This document shows, piece by piece, positions 1 to 6,424 of a stretch of 13,232 nucleotides of DNA (its first letter is position 1; every line of letters starts with the position of its first letter). Both the position numbers and the translations under genes were made by a program. Under the pieces are notes generated by a model. It saw only the letters and a list, made by a program, of their open reading frames with translations. It searched no databases and was not told the origin of the DNA. Origin of the DNA: an uncultured Flavobacteriaceae bacterium (GTDB lineage Bacteria > Bacteroidota > Bacteroidia > Flavobacteriales > Flavobacteriaceae); contig CAJXEG010000023.1 of NCBI GenBank assembly GCA_913052425.1, positions 1 to 13,232 of the forward strand, written 5' to 3'.

Positions 1-185
1 TGATTATAATAACCTGTTTGTCCCCAACCTTGATCATCTGTCATTATCAAAATAATATTAGGCTTAATATTTTTGGATTGATAAGAATTGGAACAACTGA
101 TCATTAGAAAAATAATTAAAAATATATAACTAGAATTTTTTATTAAACTAAAGAAGTTGATAATCATATTGAACTTAACAGACAT
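1..185 (-). CDS. Sulfatase (formylglycine-type, S1 family), lipoprotein, N-terminal part only
   Basis: Read on the minus strand, an open frame starts at an ATG (183-185) just after an in-frame stop and stays open to the window edge, giving 61 codons. The first part is a lipoprotein signal peptide: a hydrophobic stretch YIFLIIFLMIS followed by Cys31 and then SNS. It is followed by KPNIILIMTDDQGWGQTGYY, the classic opening strand of type I sulfatases, whose Asp-Asp pair binds the active-site calcium. Known family members hydrolyse sulfate esters, in marine Bacteroidota usually on algal or animal polysaccharides. The catalytic Cys/Ser-x-Pro-x-Arg site lies beyond the edge, so substrate and completeness cannot be judged. 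A second in-frame ATG (165-167) is an equally reasonable start and would put the lipid-bearing Cys at residue 25. The short visible coding stretch is noticeably more AT-rich than the central genes. Confidence 0.85.
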   Translation of the reverse strand, partial: MSVKFNMIINFFSLIKNSSYIFLIIFLMISCSNSYQSKNIKPNIILIMTDDQGWGQTGYYN

Positions 186-651
186 AATTTAATTTATTTA
201 ATAAATTTTAAATGGTTGGAGTTTAAATTTAAATACATGCCATAGTTATTAAAAATAATTAGGAAATCTAACCTTATCAATAATATTGAATATAACACTT
301 ATTTGTGAATAAATATTATTGGATTAATAACTGACAAACTTTTTATTATTATGAGGGAGGGAGTTAAATTGGGATTAGACCGATTGCAGTATAAAAGTAA
401 AATGACTTCTAAAGTTTCACATCAAAATATTTGAGTGGAAAAGAAACGACTGATTTACTCCACATATCGCAGGTGACTTTTAATAAATGTAAAAGAAAAA
501 AAATACTTATTCCAAAGAGAATTGGTTAACATGAACTTTATTAAGAGTCTTGGAAATTCGGGAGGTTAGACAATGTTTACTAAAAAAGTTTTACAAAATA
601 ATTTAGAAGTAATGTAATGAACTGAGCCTACCTTTTTTATAAGTAACCCCG
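186..651. other. AT-rich intergenic stretch without a recognisable gene
   Basis: This stretch separates the sulfatase start from the tRNA-Phe terminator. Both strands are broken by frequent stops. The only frame with some length starts at an ATG at 351 but stops at 432 and again at 474, and its translation resembles nothing I recognise. A short A/T palindrome lies at 191-207. The stretch should contain the promoter of the sulfatase, but no good match to the Bacteroidota TAnnTTTG element was found on the minus strand. Confidence 0.6.
191..207. repeat. Short A/T palindrome just upstream of the sulfatase start
   Basis: AATTTATT, one central T, then AATAAATT forms a perfect 8-bp inverted repeat, 6 bases upstream of the sulfatase start codon. 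A second self-complementary run, TTTAAATTTAAA, lies at 222-233. They could be operator sites, but all bases are A or T in a very AT-rich region, so chance is a fair explanation. Confidence 0.25.
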
Positions 652-696
652 AAAAAGAAAAAACCCGTAAAAACCTATTGAAAAAGCTGTTACGGG
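652..696 (-). terminator. Rho-independent-type terminator of tRNA-Phe
   Basis: On the minus strand, 9 bases after the tRNA, CCCGTAA (rc of 690-696) pairs with TTACGGG (rc of 664-670) across a 19-base loop. A run of TTTTTTCTTTTT (rc of 652-663) follows at once. A 7-bp stem directly followed by a T tract is the expected form of an intrinsic terminator, although the loop is long. It would end the tRNA transcript before the AT-rich region. Confidence 0.7.
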
Positions 697-705
697 AATT
701 TTGTG

Positions 706-778
706 TGGTACCTCCAGGAATCGAACCAGGGACACAAGGATTTTCAGTCCTTTGCTCTACCAACTGAGCTAAGGTACC
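706..778 (-). tRNA. tRNA-Phe (anticodon GAA)
   Basis: The minus strand folds into a 73-base cloverleaf. The 7-bp acceptor stem is GGTACCT/AGGTACC with discriminator A, and CCA is not encoded. The D stem is GCTC/GAGC with loop AGTTGGTA. The anticodon stem is AAGGA/TCCTT with loop CTGAAAA, giving anticodon GAA (Phe). The variable loop is GTGTC and the T loop is TTCGATT. The T stem reads CCTGG on both sides, so its central pair (tRNA positions 51 and 63; plus-strand bases 728 and 716) is a T-T mismatch. The other four pairs of that stem are Watson-Crick. A dedicated promoter lies upstream and a terminator downstream, so it is probably transcribed alone. Confidence 0.97.
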
Positions 779-792
779 CTTTTTAAAGTGTG

Positions 793-824
793 CAAATATA
801 AAATCCTTTTTCATCCCTCCCAAA
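793..824 (-). promoter_or_regulatory. Bacteroidota-type promoter of tRNA-Phe
   Basis: On the minus strand, TATATTTG (rc of 793-800) matches the Bacteroidota -7 consensus TAnnTTTG exactly. TTTG (rc of 821-824) matches the -33 element, with a 20-base spacer, which is within the usual range. Transcription would start a few bases before the 5' end of the tRNA at 778, as expected for a tRNA with a short leader. Confidence 0.75.
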
Positions 825-875
825 GGATTTACTCTAAAAATCTTTGATTACTTTTAGCAACTAATTGATTGTGAA

Positions 876-1607
876 TTGTATCTGATTGTCGATCTCGGGA
901 ATACACTGGCCAAATTTTTCTTGTACAATAAGGATCAGTGCGTTATAAAGCAAAGTGTTACTTTGGAACAATTTGATGATATGGCACAATCTCTAATTTC
1001 AAATTATCCGGATATTGAGGGTCTGATTTATAGTGATGTAAGCAATCAAGCGGACGATTTTTTTGAAAAATTCTCGGCTCAATTCCCCCTTATAGCGGTT
1101 GATTCTCAGATGCGATTGCCTTTTGAAAACAGTTATGAAAGCCCCAACAGCTTAGGATCAGATCGAATTGTTTTGGTTGCGGCCGCTTGTAAAAGTCATC
1201 CCAATACCAACGTATTGATCATCGATTTGGGCAGTTGTATTACCTATGATTTTTTGGATGCCCACAACCGCTATCACGGTGGAGCCATATCTCCCGGTTT
1301 TGAAATGCGATACAAGTCAATGCATCACTACACCGGAAAGCTTCCCCTCCTGGAAGCCAAAAAGTCCGAAAACCCTACGGGAAAAAATACGGATCAGGCA
1401 ATTCATGCGGGGATTTATTTTGGAATACTGGACGAAATCAACGCCAGAATTAGATACTATGACCACAAATACGATTCTTTAACGGTTATTTTAACAGGTG
1501 GAGACGCCAATAAGTTGCCTAAAACATTAAAAAATAGCATATTTGCCCATTCAAATTTTCTGGCAGAAGGAATGTTCCACTTGCTAAAACTGAATATTGA
1601 TTCATGA
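876..1607 (+). CDS. coaX: Type III pantothenate kinase
   Basis: Catalyses ATP-dependent phosphorylation of pantothenate, the first step of coenzyme A synthesis, in the cytoplasm. The 243 residues match the usual family length. The ASKHA-fold signatures are all present: DLGNT at residues 6-10 (phosphate binding), GSDR at 94-97 (pantothenate-binding Asp96), IDLGSCIT at 116-123 (second phosphate motif), HGGAISPG at 134-141 and TGG at 207-209. The start is TTG: the protein then begins MYLIVDLGNT, as CoaX proteins normally do. The only in-frame codon further up that could initiate is ATT at 864, and a stop lies at 855. No Shine-Dalgarno sequence is seen. The stop overlaps the next gene by 4 bases (ATGA), so it is probably the first gene of the downstream envelope operon. 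Confidence 0.95.
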   Translation: MYLIVDLGNTLAKFFLYNKDQCVIKQSVTLEQFDDMAQSLISNYPDIEGLIYSDVSNQADDFFEKFSAQFPLIAVDSQMRLPFENSYESPNSLGSDRIVLVAAACKSHPNTNVLIIDLGSCITYDFLDAHNRYHGGAISPGFEMRYKSMHHYTGKLPLLEAKKSENPTGKNTDQAIHAGIYFGILDEINARIRYYDHKYDSLTVILTGGDANKLPKTLKNSIFAHSNFLAEGMFHLLKLNIDS

Positions 1608-2866
1608 TTAGGAATACATTTAAACTTTTTGCACTGCTGACGGGTTCCTTTATTTTTTCCCAAACCGGAACCAACTCACCCTTTTCCTATGCTGGATTGG
1701 GCGAGGTAAATTTTAGGGGAACGCACGTCAATCGTTTTATGGGCGGACTCGAGGTTTATAATGACTCGATCCACGCCAACCTATCCAATCCCAGTTCTTA
1801 CGCAAAACTTAAATTGACCAATTACTCCTTGGGCTTGAATTATAAGATCAACAATATGACAGGTGCCAATGAGACCAAAAGCATCGCGTCTGCAGGTCTG
1901 GATTATATAGGAGTAGCCCTACCGACCAAATATTTTGGTTTTGGTTTTGGGATCACTCCTTATACCTCTGTGGGATACAAGCTGTCCTATTTGGAATCCG
2001 AAAATGATGATGACGATACCCTAAATGTATTTCAAGGAGAGGGAGGAATCAATAAAGTTTTTTTCTCCGTTGGGGTTAATGCGCTAAAATATTTCAGTTT
2101 TGGAGTTACTTTTAATTACAACTTTGGAAAGATCATCAACGAAACCGGAAGGTTTCAAGATGAGGTTACTTTGGGGACTGTTTTGGAAAATAAATCCAGT
2201 GTTTCTGGCCTAGATTTTAAATTTTCCTCTCAATTAGAAATTCCGATTAAGGATTATTTGGAGCTTCAAGCCATGTTTTCCTATGCACCACAAGTGAATT
2301 TGACATCGACCAATTCCAGATTTTTCAACACGCGTTCCTATACCAGATCGTCCAACTTTGGAGCGGATATAGAAATTGACTTGATCGATTTTGGTTTAAA
2401 CAAAACAGAGATTACAATACCCAACATCATATCTTTTGGTTTAGGAGTGGGTGAAGAACGAAAATGGTTTGCCGGAGCACAATACACGCTGAATGCCATG
2501 AGCGATTTCAGTCATGAATTCGCAAGCCTGCCCGAAGTTAGCTATCAAAATGCATATCAATTTTCATTTGGAGGCTTTTATATCCCCGATTATAGTTCCA
2601 TTACCAGCTACTGGAAAAGGATTGTTTTTAGGATGGGTTTCCGACATGAGTTGACTGGGATTGTTGTAAATAATTTTGGATTAAAGGAAACTGGCATTAA
2701 TTTTGGATTTGGTTTACCTTTAGCAGGCTTTTCCAATACCAATATTGGATTTGAGTATGGAAGCAGGAGAGGTGATGATGATAATTTGTTTAAAGAAAAT
2801 TTTTGGTCCTTTAGGGTTGGTTTTTCCCTAAACGACAAATGGTTTATAAAGAGAAAGTACAATTAA
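1604..2866 (+). CDS. Predicted outer membrane beta-barrel protein
   Basis: A 420-residue exported protein. Residues 1-20 form a signal peptide (MIRNTFKLFALLTGSFIFSQ) with probable cleavage after SQ. The rest is rich in Gly, Phe and Tyr in alternating patterns typical of beta-barrel strands, for example FGFGFGITPY at 111-120, FGFGLPLAGF at 367-376 and the closing segment WSFRVGFSLNDKWF at 401-414. It resembles the uncharacterised FadL/OmpP1-like barrels of flavobacteria, but I cannot assign a substrate. The start codon overlaps the coaX stop by 4 bases, implying translational coupling. The next gene begins 10 bases after the stop. Its position two genes ahead of lptC suggests, but does not prove, a role in envelope assembly. 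An acidic loop NDDDDT lies near residue 134. Confidence 0.8.
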   Translation: MIRNTFKLFALLTGSFIFSQTGTNSPFSYAGLGEVNFRGTHVNRFMGGLEVYNDSIHANLSNPSSYAKLKLTNYSLGLNYKINNMTGANETKSIASAGLDYIGVALPTKYFGFGFGITPYTSVGYKLSYLESENDDDDTLNVFQGEGGINKVFFSVGVNALKYFSFGVTFNYNFGKIINETGRFQDEVTLGTVLENKSSVSGLDFKFSSQLEIPIKDYLELQAMFSYAPQVNLTSTNSRFFNTRSYTRSSNFGADIEIDLIDFGLNKTEITIPNIISFGLGVGEERKWFAGAQYTLNAMSDFSHEFASLPEVSYQNAYQFSFGGFYIPDYSSITSYWKRIVFRMGFRHELTGIVVNNFGLKETGINFGFGLPLAGFSNTNIGFEYGSRRGDDDNLFKENFWSFRVGFSLNDKWFIKRKYN

Positions 2867-2876
2867 ATTTAAAGTG

Positions 2877-4265
2877 ATGAAATTTTTTAAAATATTTGTT
2901 TTTTGGATGGGTGTGGTATTGATCCACCCTATGGCAGCACAAAATAGCGAAGAGTGTATGCAGAATTTATCCATTTTCGCTGAGTATGCAAAAGTCAAGA
3001 ACTACGACGAGGCCTACGAATCTTGGATGAGCGTCAGGAAAGAGTGCCCCTCGCTTAATGTAGCGGTATTTTCCTATGGGGAGCGCATCCTCAAAGACAG
3101 AATCAAAAAAGCGACACCTGAGACACTTGCTGCTGAAACAGCCGATTTGATGAAGCTCTACGATGAGTGGCTTGAAAACTTTCCCACCAAAAAGAATGTT
3201 AGTGTCAAGGGAGACATTATCAGCAGTAAGGCTCAAGCCATACTGGATTACAAAACTGCAGACAAAATGCAGGTTTACAAAACTTTTGACTTGGCCTACC
3301 AGACCGATGCCAAGAGTTTTAGTAACCCCAAAGAACTCTATAATTATTTCAAAACGCTCTATGACCTTTACAAGGAGGGAACTCACGGGGTATCGATGGA
3401 GCAATTGTTCAATAAATACGAGGAGGTTTCCGAAAAATTTGAGTTAGAATCCACCAATCTGGCCAAAAAACTAGATGTTATCCTAAAGAAACAGGAGGAT
3501 GGTGTTCCATTGAACAGCCGTGATGTGAGAAGCAAAAGGGTTTATGGCATCAACAGTAATGCCATTGGGACTTTTCTTTCCAATTTAGACGCCATCATTT
3601 CTAAGGAGGCGACTTGTGTGAATTTGGTTCCCCTGTACAAAAGAAACTTTGAAGAGTTTAAATCTGATGCCATTTGGTTAAAGCGTGCTGCTTCTCGAAT
3701 GGACAGTAAGGAATGTTCTGATGATCCCTTTTTCGTCACCCTTGTAGAGGCCTTACATACTTTAGATCCCTCTGCCGATTCTGCCTATTATCTGGGGATA
3801 TTAAAGGACAAAGCCGGAGACAGCGATGAAGCTTTAAAATATTATGAAGAGTCTATATCTCTTCAGACAGATCCTTATAAAAAGGCTAAAATTCTATACA
3901 AAATTGCCATCAAATTTAAGAATGCCGGTAGAAAATTTTTGGCCCGCAGTTATGCTAGAAAAGCGCTGAGTTTTCAGCCTTCTATGGGGCGTGCCTATCT
4001 GATGATATCTAATCTCTATGCCGGAAGTGCGAATGATTGTGGGGAAACCCAGTTCAACAAAAGAGCGGTTTATTGGTTGGCGGCACAAATGGCCTACAAA
4101 GCCGGTGAAGTGGATGGCTCAATCAAAAAACTGGCCTTGAAAACAGCCAGAAGCTACGAAGGTAGAGCGCCCTCCAAAACCGAAATTTTCACCGAGGGCA
4201 ACCAAGGGGCTACCATCCAATTCGATTGTTGGATCAAAAGCAGTGTGAAAGTTCCGGAACTGTAA
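2877..4265 (+). CDS. Secreted TPR-repeat protein
   Basis: A 462-residue exported protein. The start was set at ATG 2877, giving MKFFKIFVFWMGVVLIHPMA; a GTG at 2874 in the same frame would add one residue and is less likely. The N-terminal hydrophobic stretch ending in PMAAQ is a signal peptide. The middle is helical without a clear family. Residues about 300-385 hold tetratricopeptide repeats, for example YYLGILKDKAGDSDEALKYY, then a second helix pair ending in ARKALSFQPS and a third beginning GRAYLMISNLYAG. Six Cys residues are present, some possibly in disulfides. TPRs normally mediate protein-protein contacts; here that would be in the periplasm. The stop directly abuts the lptC start, so the two are co-transcribed. 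The family is recurrent in flavobacteria, but the function is unknown to me. Confidence 0.85.
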   Translation: MKFFKIFVFWMGVVLIHPMAAQNSEECMQNLSIFAEYAKVKNYDEAYESWMSVRKECPSLNVAVFSYGERILKDRIKKATPETLAAETADLMKLYDEWLENFPTKKNVSVKGDIISSKAQAILDYKTADKMQVYKTFDLAYQTDAKSFSNPKELYNYFKTLYDLYKEGTHGVSMEQLFNKYEEVSEKFELESTNLAKKLDVILKKQEDGVPLNSRDVRSKRVYGINSNAIGTFLSNLDAIISKEATCVNLVPLYKRNFEEFKSDAIWLKRAASRMDSKECSDDPFFVTLVEALHTLDPSADSAYYLGILKDKAGDSDEALKYYEESISLQTDPYKKAKILYKIAIKFKNAGRKFLARSYARKALSFQPSMGRAYLMISNLYAGSANDCGETQFNKRAVYWLAAQMAYKAGEVDGSIKKLALKTARSYEGRAPSKTEIFTEGNQGATIQFDCWIKSSVKVPEL

Positions 4266-4850
4266 ATGCAACTTTCCATACTTAAAATTTTAAAAGGGTT
4301 TTCAGCTTTTGCTGCGGCCCTCTTTTTTTCTTGTGACGACGGTAGCTCGACCCTCAAGCAAATCAATCAGTTCAACGAGAACCCCGTGGGTATAGCCTAC
4401 AATATCCGTATGACTTATACGGACTCGGCAGAGGTAAAGGCCATTTTAACGGCTCCCACAAACTTAGATTTCACCCACTTGAGTTTTAAGTACTCCGAAT
4501 TTCCCGAAGGCCTGAAAATTATATTTTTCAACAATCAAAACGAGGAAAACACCCTAGTTGCCGATTATGGAATACTCTACAACCAGACCAAAATAGTCGA
4601 CCTTCAAGGGAATGTGGTACTTTTGTCGCATGATGGCTCTCGGTTAGAGACCGATCAGATGTATTGGGATTCCGAAAAAGAGTGGCTTTTTACAGAACAA
4701 CCCTTCACTTTCGAAAATGTGAATTACGATATGGCTGCCATACGATTGGATACCAATAAAGAATTTAGTAAATTTAAAACAGGAAAGCTAACCGGCACCA
4801 TGGTAGTGGAAGAACAACAAGACTCATTAATTGTCGATGAAAAGTTATAA
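4266..4850 (+). CDS. lptC: LPS export ABC transporter periplasmic protein LptC
   Basis: A 194-residue LptC-family protein, the component that receives lipopolysaccharide from the LptB2FG transporter at the inner membrane and passes it to LptA across the periplasm. The body is a series of short beta strands of the OstA/LptC jelly-roll type, with the recognisable run LVADYGILYN, QGNVVLLSHDGSRLETDQMYWD and LFTEQPFTF at about residues 97-154. Unlike the E. coli protein, which keeps an uncleaved helix, this one starts with a lipoprotein signal whose lipobox FFSC places Cys23 at the mature N-terminus, followed by DDGSS. The ATG starts on the base after the stop of the TPR gene, and the 3' end overlaps the next gene by 14 bases, so it sits inside a tightly packed operon. 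Confidence 0.88.
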   Translation: MQLSILKILKGFSAFAAALFFSCDDGSSTLKQINQFNENPVGIAYNIRMTYTDSAEVKAILTAPTNLDFTHLSFKYSEFPEGLKIIFFNNQNEENTLVADYGILYNQTKIVDLQGNVVLLSHDGSRLETDQMYWDSEKEWLFTEQPFTFENVNYDMAAIRLDTNKEFSKFKTGKLTGTMVVEEQQDSLIVDEKL

Positions 4851-5034
4851 AATCTCTGAAATCTTATATTGGGTAATTGCGGTAGTGGCTACCTATGAGT
4901 TATACAATCAATGGAGCGGCAACCGACAAAAGGCGTATATTTTTATCGGATTTGCCCTTCTTTCAGTCTTTATGGCACTCTTCAGAAGACACTACAGAAA
5001 AAAGTTTAACAAAAGGGGAAATTCCTCTCAATGA
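4837..5034 (+). CDS. Small two-helix membrane protein
   Basis: A 65-residue protein starting at ATG 4837 (MKSYKISEILYWVIAVVATY); an in-frame TTG at 4831 is less likely. It shows two hydrophobic segments, about residues 8-22 and 34-49, and a strongly basic tail (RRHYRKKFNKR). By the positive-inside rule the tail should be cytoplasmic, making a hairpin with both ends inside. It overlaps the end of lptC by 14 bases and the start of the CNNM gene by 4 bases (ATGA). This tight coupling on both sides argues for a real gene despite its size. No known family is recognised. A role as an accessory subunit of the LPS exporter or of the CNNM protein is only inference from position. Confidence 0.75.
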   Translation: MKSYKISEILYWVIAVVATYELYNQWSGNRQKAYIFIGFALLSVFMALFRRHYRKKFNKRGNSSQ

Positions 5035-6305
5035 TTATTTCCGACTTTGTCATTCTTATTTGCCTGATTCTCTCCGCCTTTTTTTCCGGGATGGAAATCG
5101 CCTTTGTATCGGCCAACAAGATTTATTTAGAAATAGAAAAGCAGCAGACCGGTTTTAATGCCAAGTTTTTAAACTTCATTACCAAAAACCCCTCTCGATT
5201 CATTGCCACCATGTTGGTGGGTAACAATATATCATTGGTCATCTATGGAATATTTATGGGCGACCGTATTTTGCAATTGTTTTTTCCGGAGACGCTACTG
5301 GGGGGTGCCATCAGCATTCGAATTGTTTTTATTCAAACAATCATATCTACGATTATCATTTTGCTTACGGCAGAGTTTCTTCCCAAAGTTTTTTTCCAAC
5401 AATTTTCTAATGGTTTGATGAAGGTTTTTGCCTTTCCCACTGCCTTCTTCTATGCTTTTTTTTCCCCCATAACTTTTATGATTATCAAGTTATCAGACTT
5501 TATTTTGATGAAGTTTTTTAAGACCAAAGGGGATCAGGTTCAATTGACTTTTTCTAAAATTGAGTTGGGCAATTATATAGAGGAGCAACTGGAGTCGACC
5601 AAAGATAAGGACAGCGTAGACAGTGAGATACAGATTTTCCAAAATGCACTGGACTTTTCGGAGGTAAAAGTGCGAGAGGCCATGGTTCCCAGAACAGAAG
5701 TTGTTGCCACTGAAATTTCGGCTTCACTGTCCGATATAAAAAAGCTTTTCACCTCCAGTGGTTTGTCTAAAATCCCCGTTTTTGAGGATTCTATAGATGA
5801 TATTTTGGGCTATATCCACGCCTTTGAGATGTTCAAAAAACCTACGAATATCAAAAAAATATTACTTCCTGTGGCTTTTGTTCCCGAGACCATGAAGATC
5901 AGTGAAGTACTAAAATTATTGACCAAACAACGCAAGAGTATTGCAGTGGTATTGGACGAATATGGTGGAACTTCGGGGATTATTACCGTCGAAGACATCA
6001 TCGAAGAGCTTTTTGGTGAAATTGAAGACGAACACGATCAAATCGCCCTTTTCGAAAAACAAATTGATGAGGGCTTATTTGAGTTTTCTGCCCGATTGGA
6101 GGTTGACTACATTAACCAAAATTACGATATCAACCTGCCCGAAAACGAATTTTATGAAACACTGGGTGGATTGATCGTATATCTGAAAGAGGAAATCCCC
6201 GCCAAAGGAACACTGATTGAAATCGAAAACTACCAGTTTGAAATCAAAGACGTCTCCTCTACAAAAATTGAAAGAGTAATCCTCAGGGTCAAAGATGATC
6301 AGTAA
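5031..6305 (+). CDS. CNNM/CBS-pair membrane protein (CorC/HlyC family)
   Basis: A 424-residue inner membrane protein with the full family layout. The CNNM (DUF21) membrane domain spans about residues 1-185 with several transmembrane helices and the motifs FFSGMEIAFVS (17-27), LVGNN (62-66) and TAEFLPK (113-119). A CBS pair follows: the first at about 214-267 (AMVPRTEVVA...IPVFEDSIDDILGYI), the second at about 279-336 (VVLDEYGGTSGIITVEDIIE). A CorC_HlyC/transporter-associated domain occupies about 345-420. Relatives are linked to magnesium and other cation transport, with the CBS pair as nucleotide sensor; the name hemolysin is historical. The paralogue GldE of gliding motility has the same layout, but no gld genes are seen here. 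The start overlaps the preceding stop by 4 bases. Confidence 0.9.
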   Translation: MIISDFVILICLILSAFFSGMEIAFVSANKIYLEIEKQQTGFNAKFLNFITKNPSRFIATMLVGNNISLVIYGIFMGDRILQLFFPETLLGGAISIRIVFIQTIISTIIILLTAEFLPKVFFQQFSNGLMKVFAFPTAFFYAFFSPITFMIIKLSDFILMKFFKTKGDQVQLTFSKIELGNYIEEQLESTKDKDSVDSEIQIFQNALDFSEVKVREAMVPRTEVVATEISASLSDIKKLFTSSGLSKIPVFEDSIDDILGYIHAFEMFKKPTNIKKILLPVAFVPETMKISEVLKLLTKQRKSIAVVLDEYGGTSGIITVEDIIEELFGEIEDEHDQIALFEKQIDEGLFEFSARLEVDYINQNYDINLPENEFYETLGGLIVYLKEEIPAKGTLIEIENYQFEIKDVSSTKIERVILRVKDDQ

Positions 6306-6424
6306 AGATTTTATGCCTGTCATGAGCAGCATATAACCTGCTGTAACTCCCTAAATAACAAAGCGATTCTTTTTCATAATCAAAAAGGAAATCGTATTTT
6401 CGCATCCGACTCAAAAAAAATGAT
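6306..6424 (+). other. Intergenic gap between the CNNM gene and the prolyl isomerase gene
   Basis: This 119-base non-coding gap is the largest break in the plus-strand gene run. A 5-bp hairpin CAGCA/TGCTG at 6327-6343 lacks a T tract, so it is not a convincing terminator. TATTTTCG near 6395 is one base off the TAnnTTTG element, but no -33 partner was found. The isomerase gene may therefore have its own weak promoter, or be read through from upstream. Confidence 0.5.

Noticed and set aside
351..476. Short frame starting at ATG 351 that runs through two stops (432 and 474) in the same frame, possibly a broken gene.
   Set aside because: The translated pieces (27 and 13 residues) resemble no family I recognise, and the region is A/T-rich noise in all frames; nothing supports a pseudogene call.
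566..823. An 85-codon minus-strand frame across the tRNA region.
   Set aside because: It reads straight through the tRNA-Phe gene, its promoter and its terminator, and contains typical translated tRNA sequence; it is not a protein gene.
839..856. Possible coaX promoter: AATCTTTG (839-846) or TACTTTTA (849-856).
   Set aside because: Each is one base off the TAnnTTTG consensus and no TTG box lies at the right distance upstream.
2967..3404. A 145-codon minus-strand frame inside the TPR gene.
   Set aside because: It lies fully opposite a coherent exported TPR protein and its translation has no recognisable features; it is a shadow of the real gene.
6327..6343. Hairpin CAGCA/TGCTG after the CNNM gene as a terminator.
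   Set aside because: The stem is only 5 bp and no T tract follows, so termination here is not supported.
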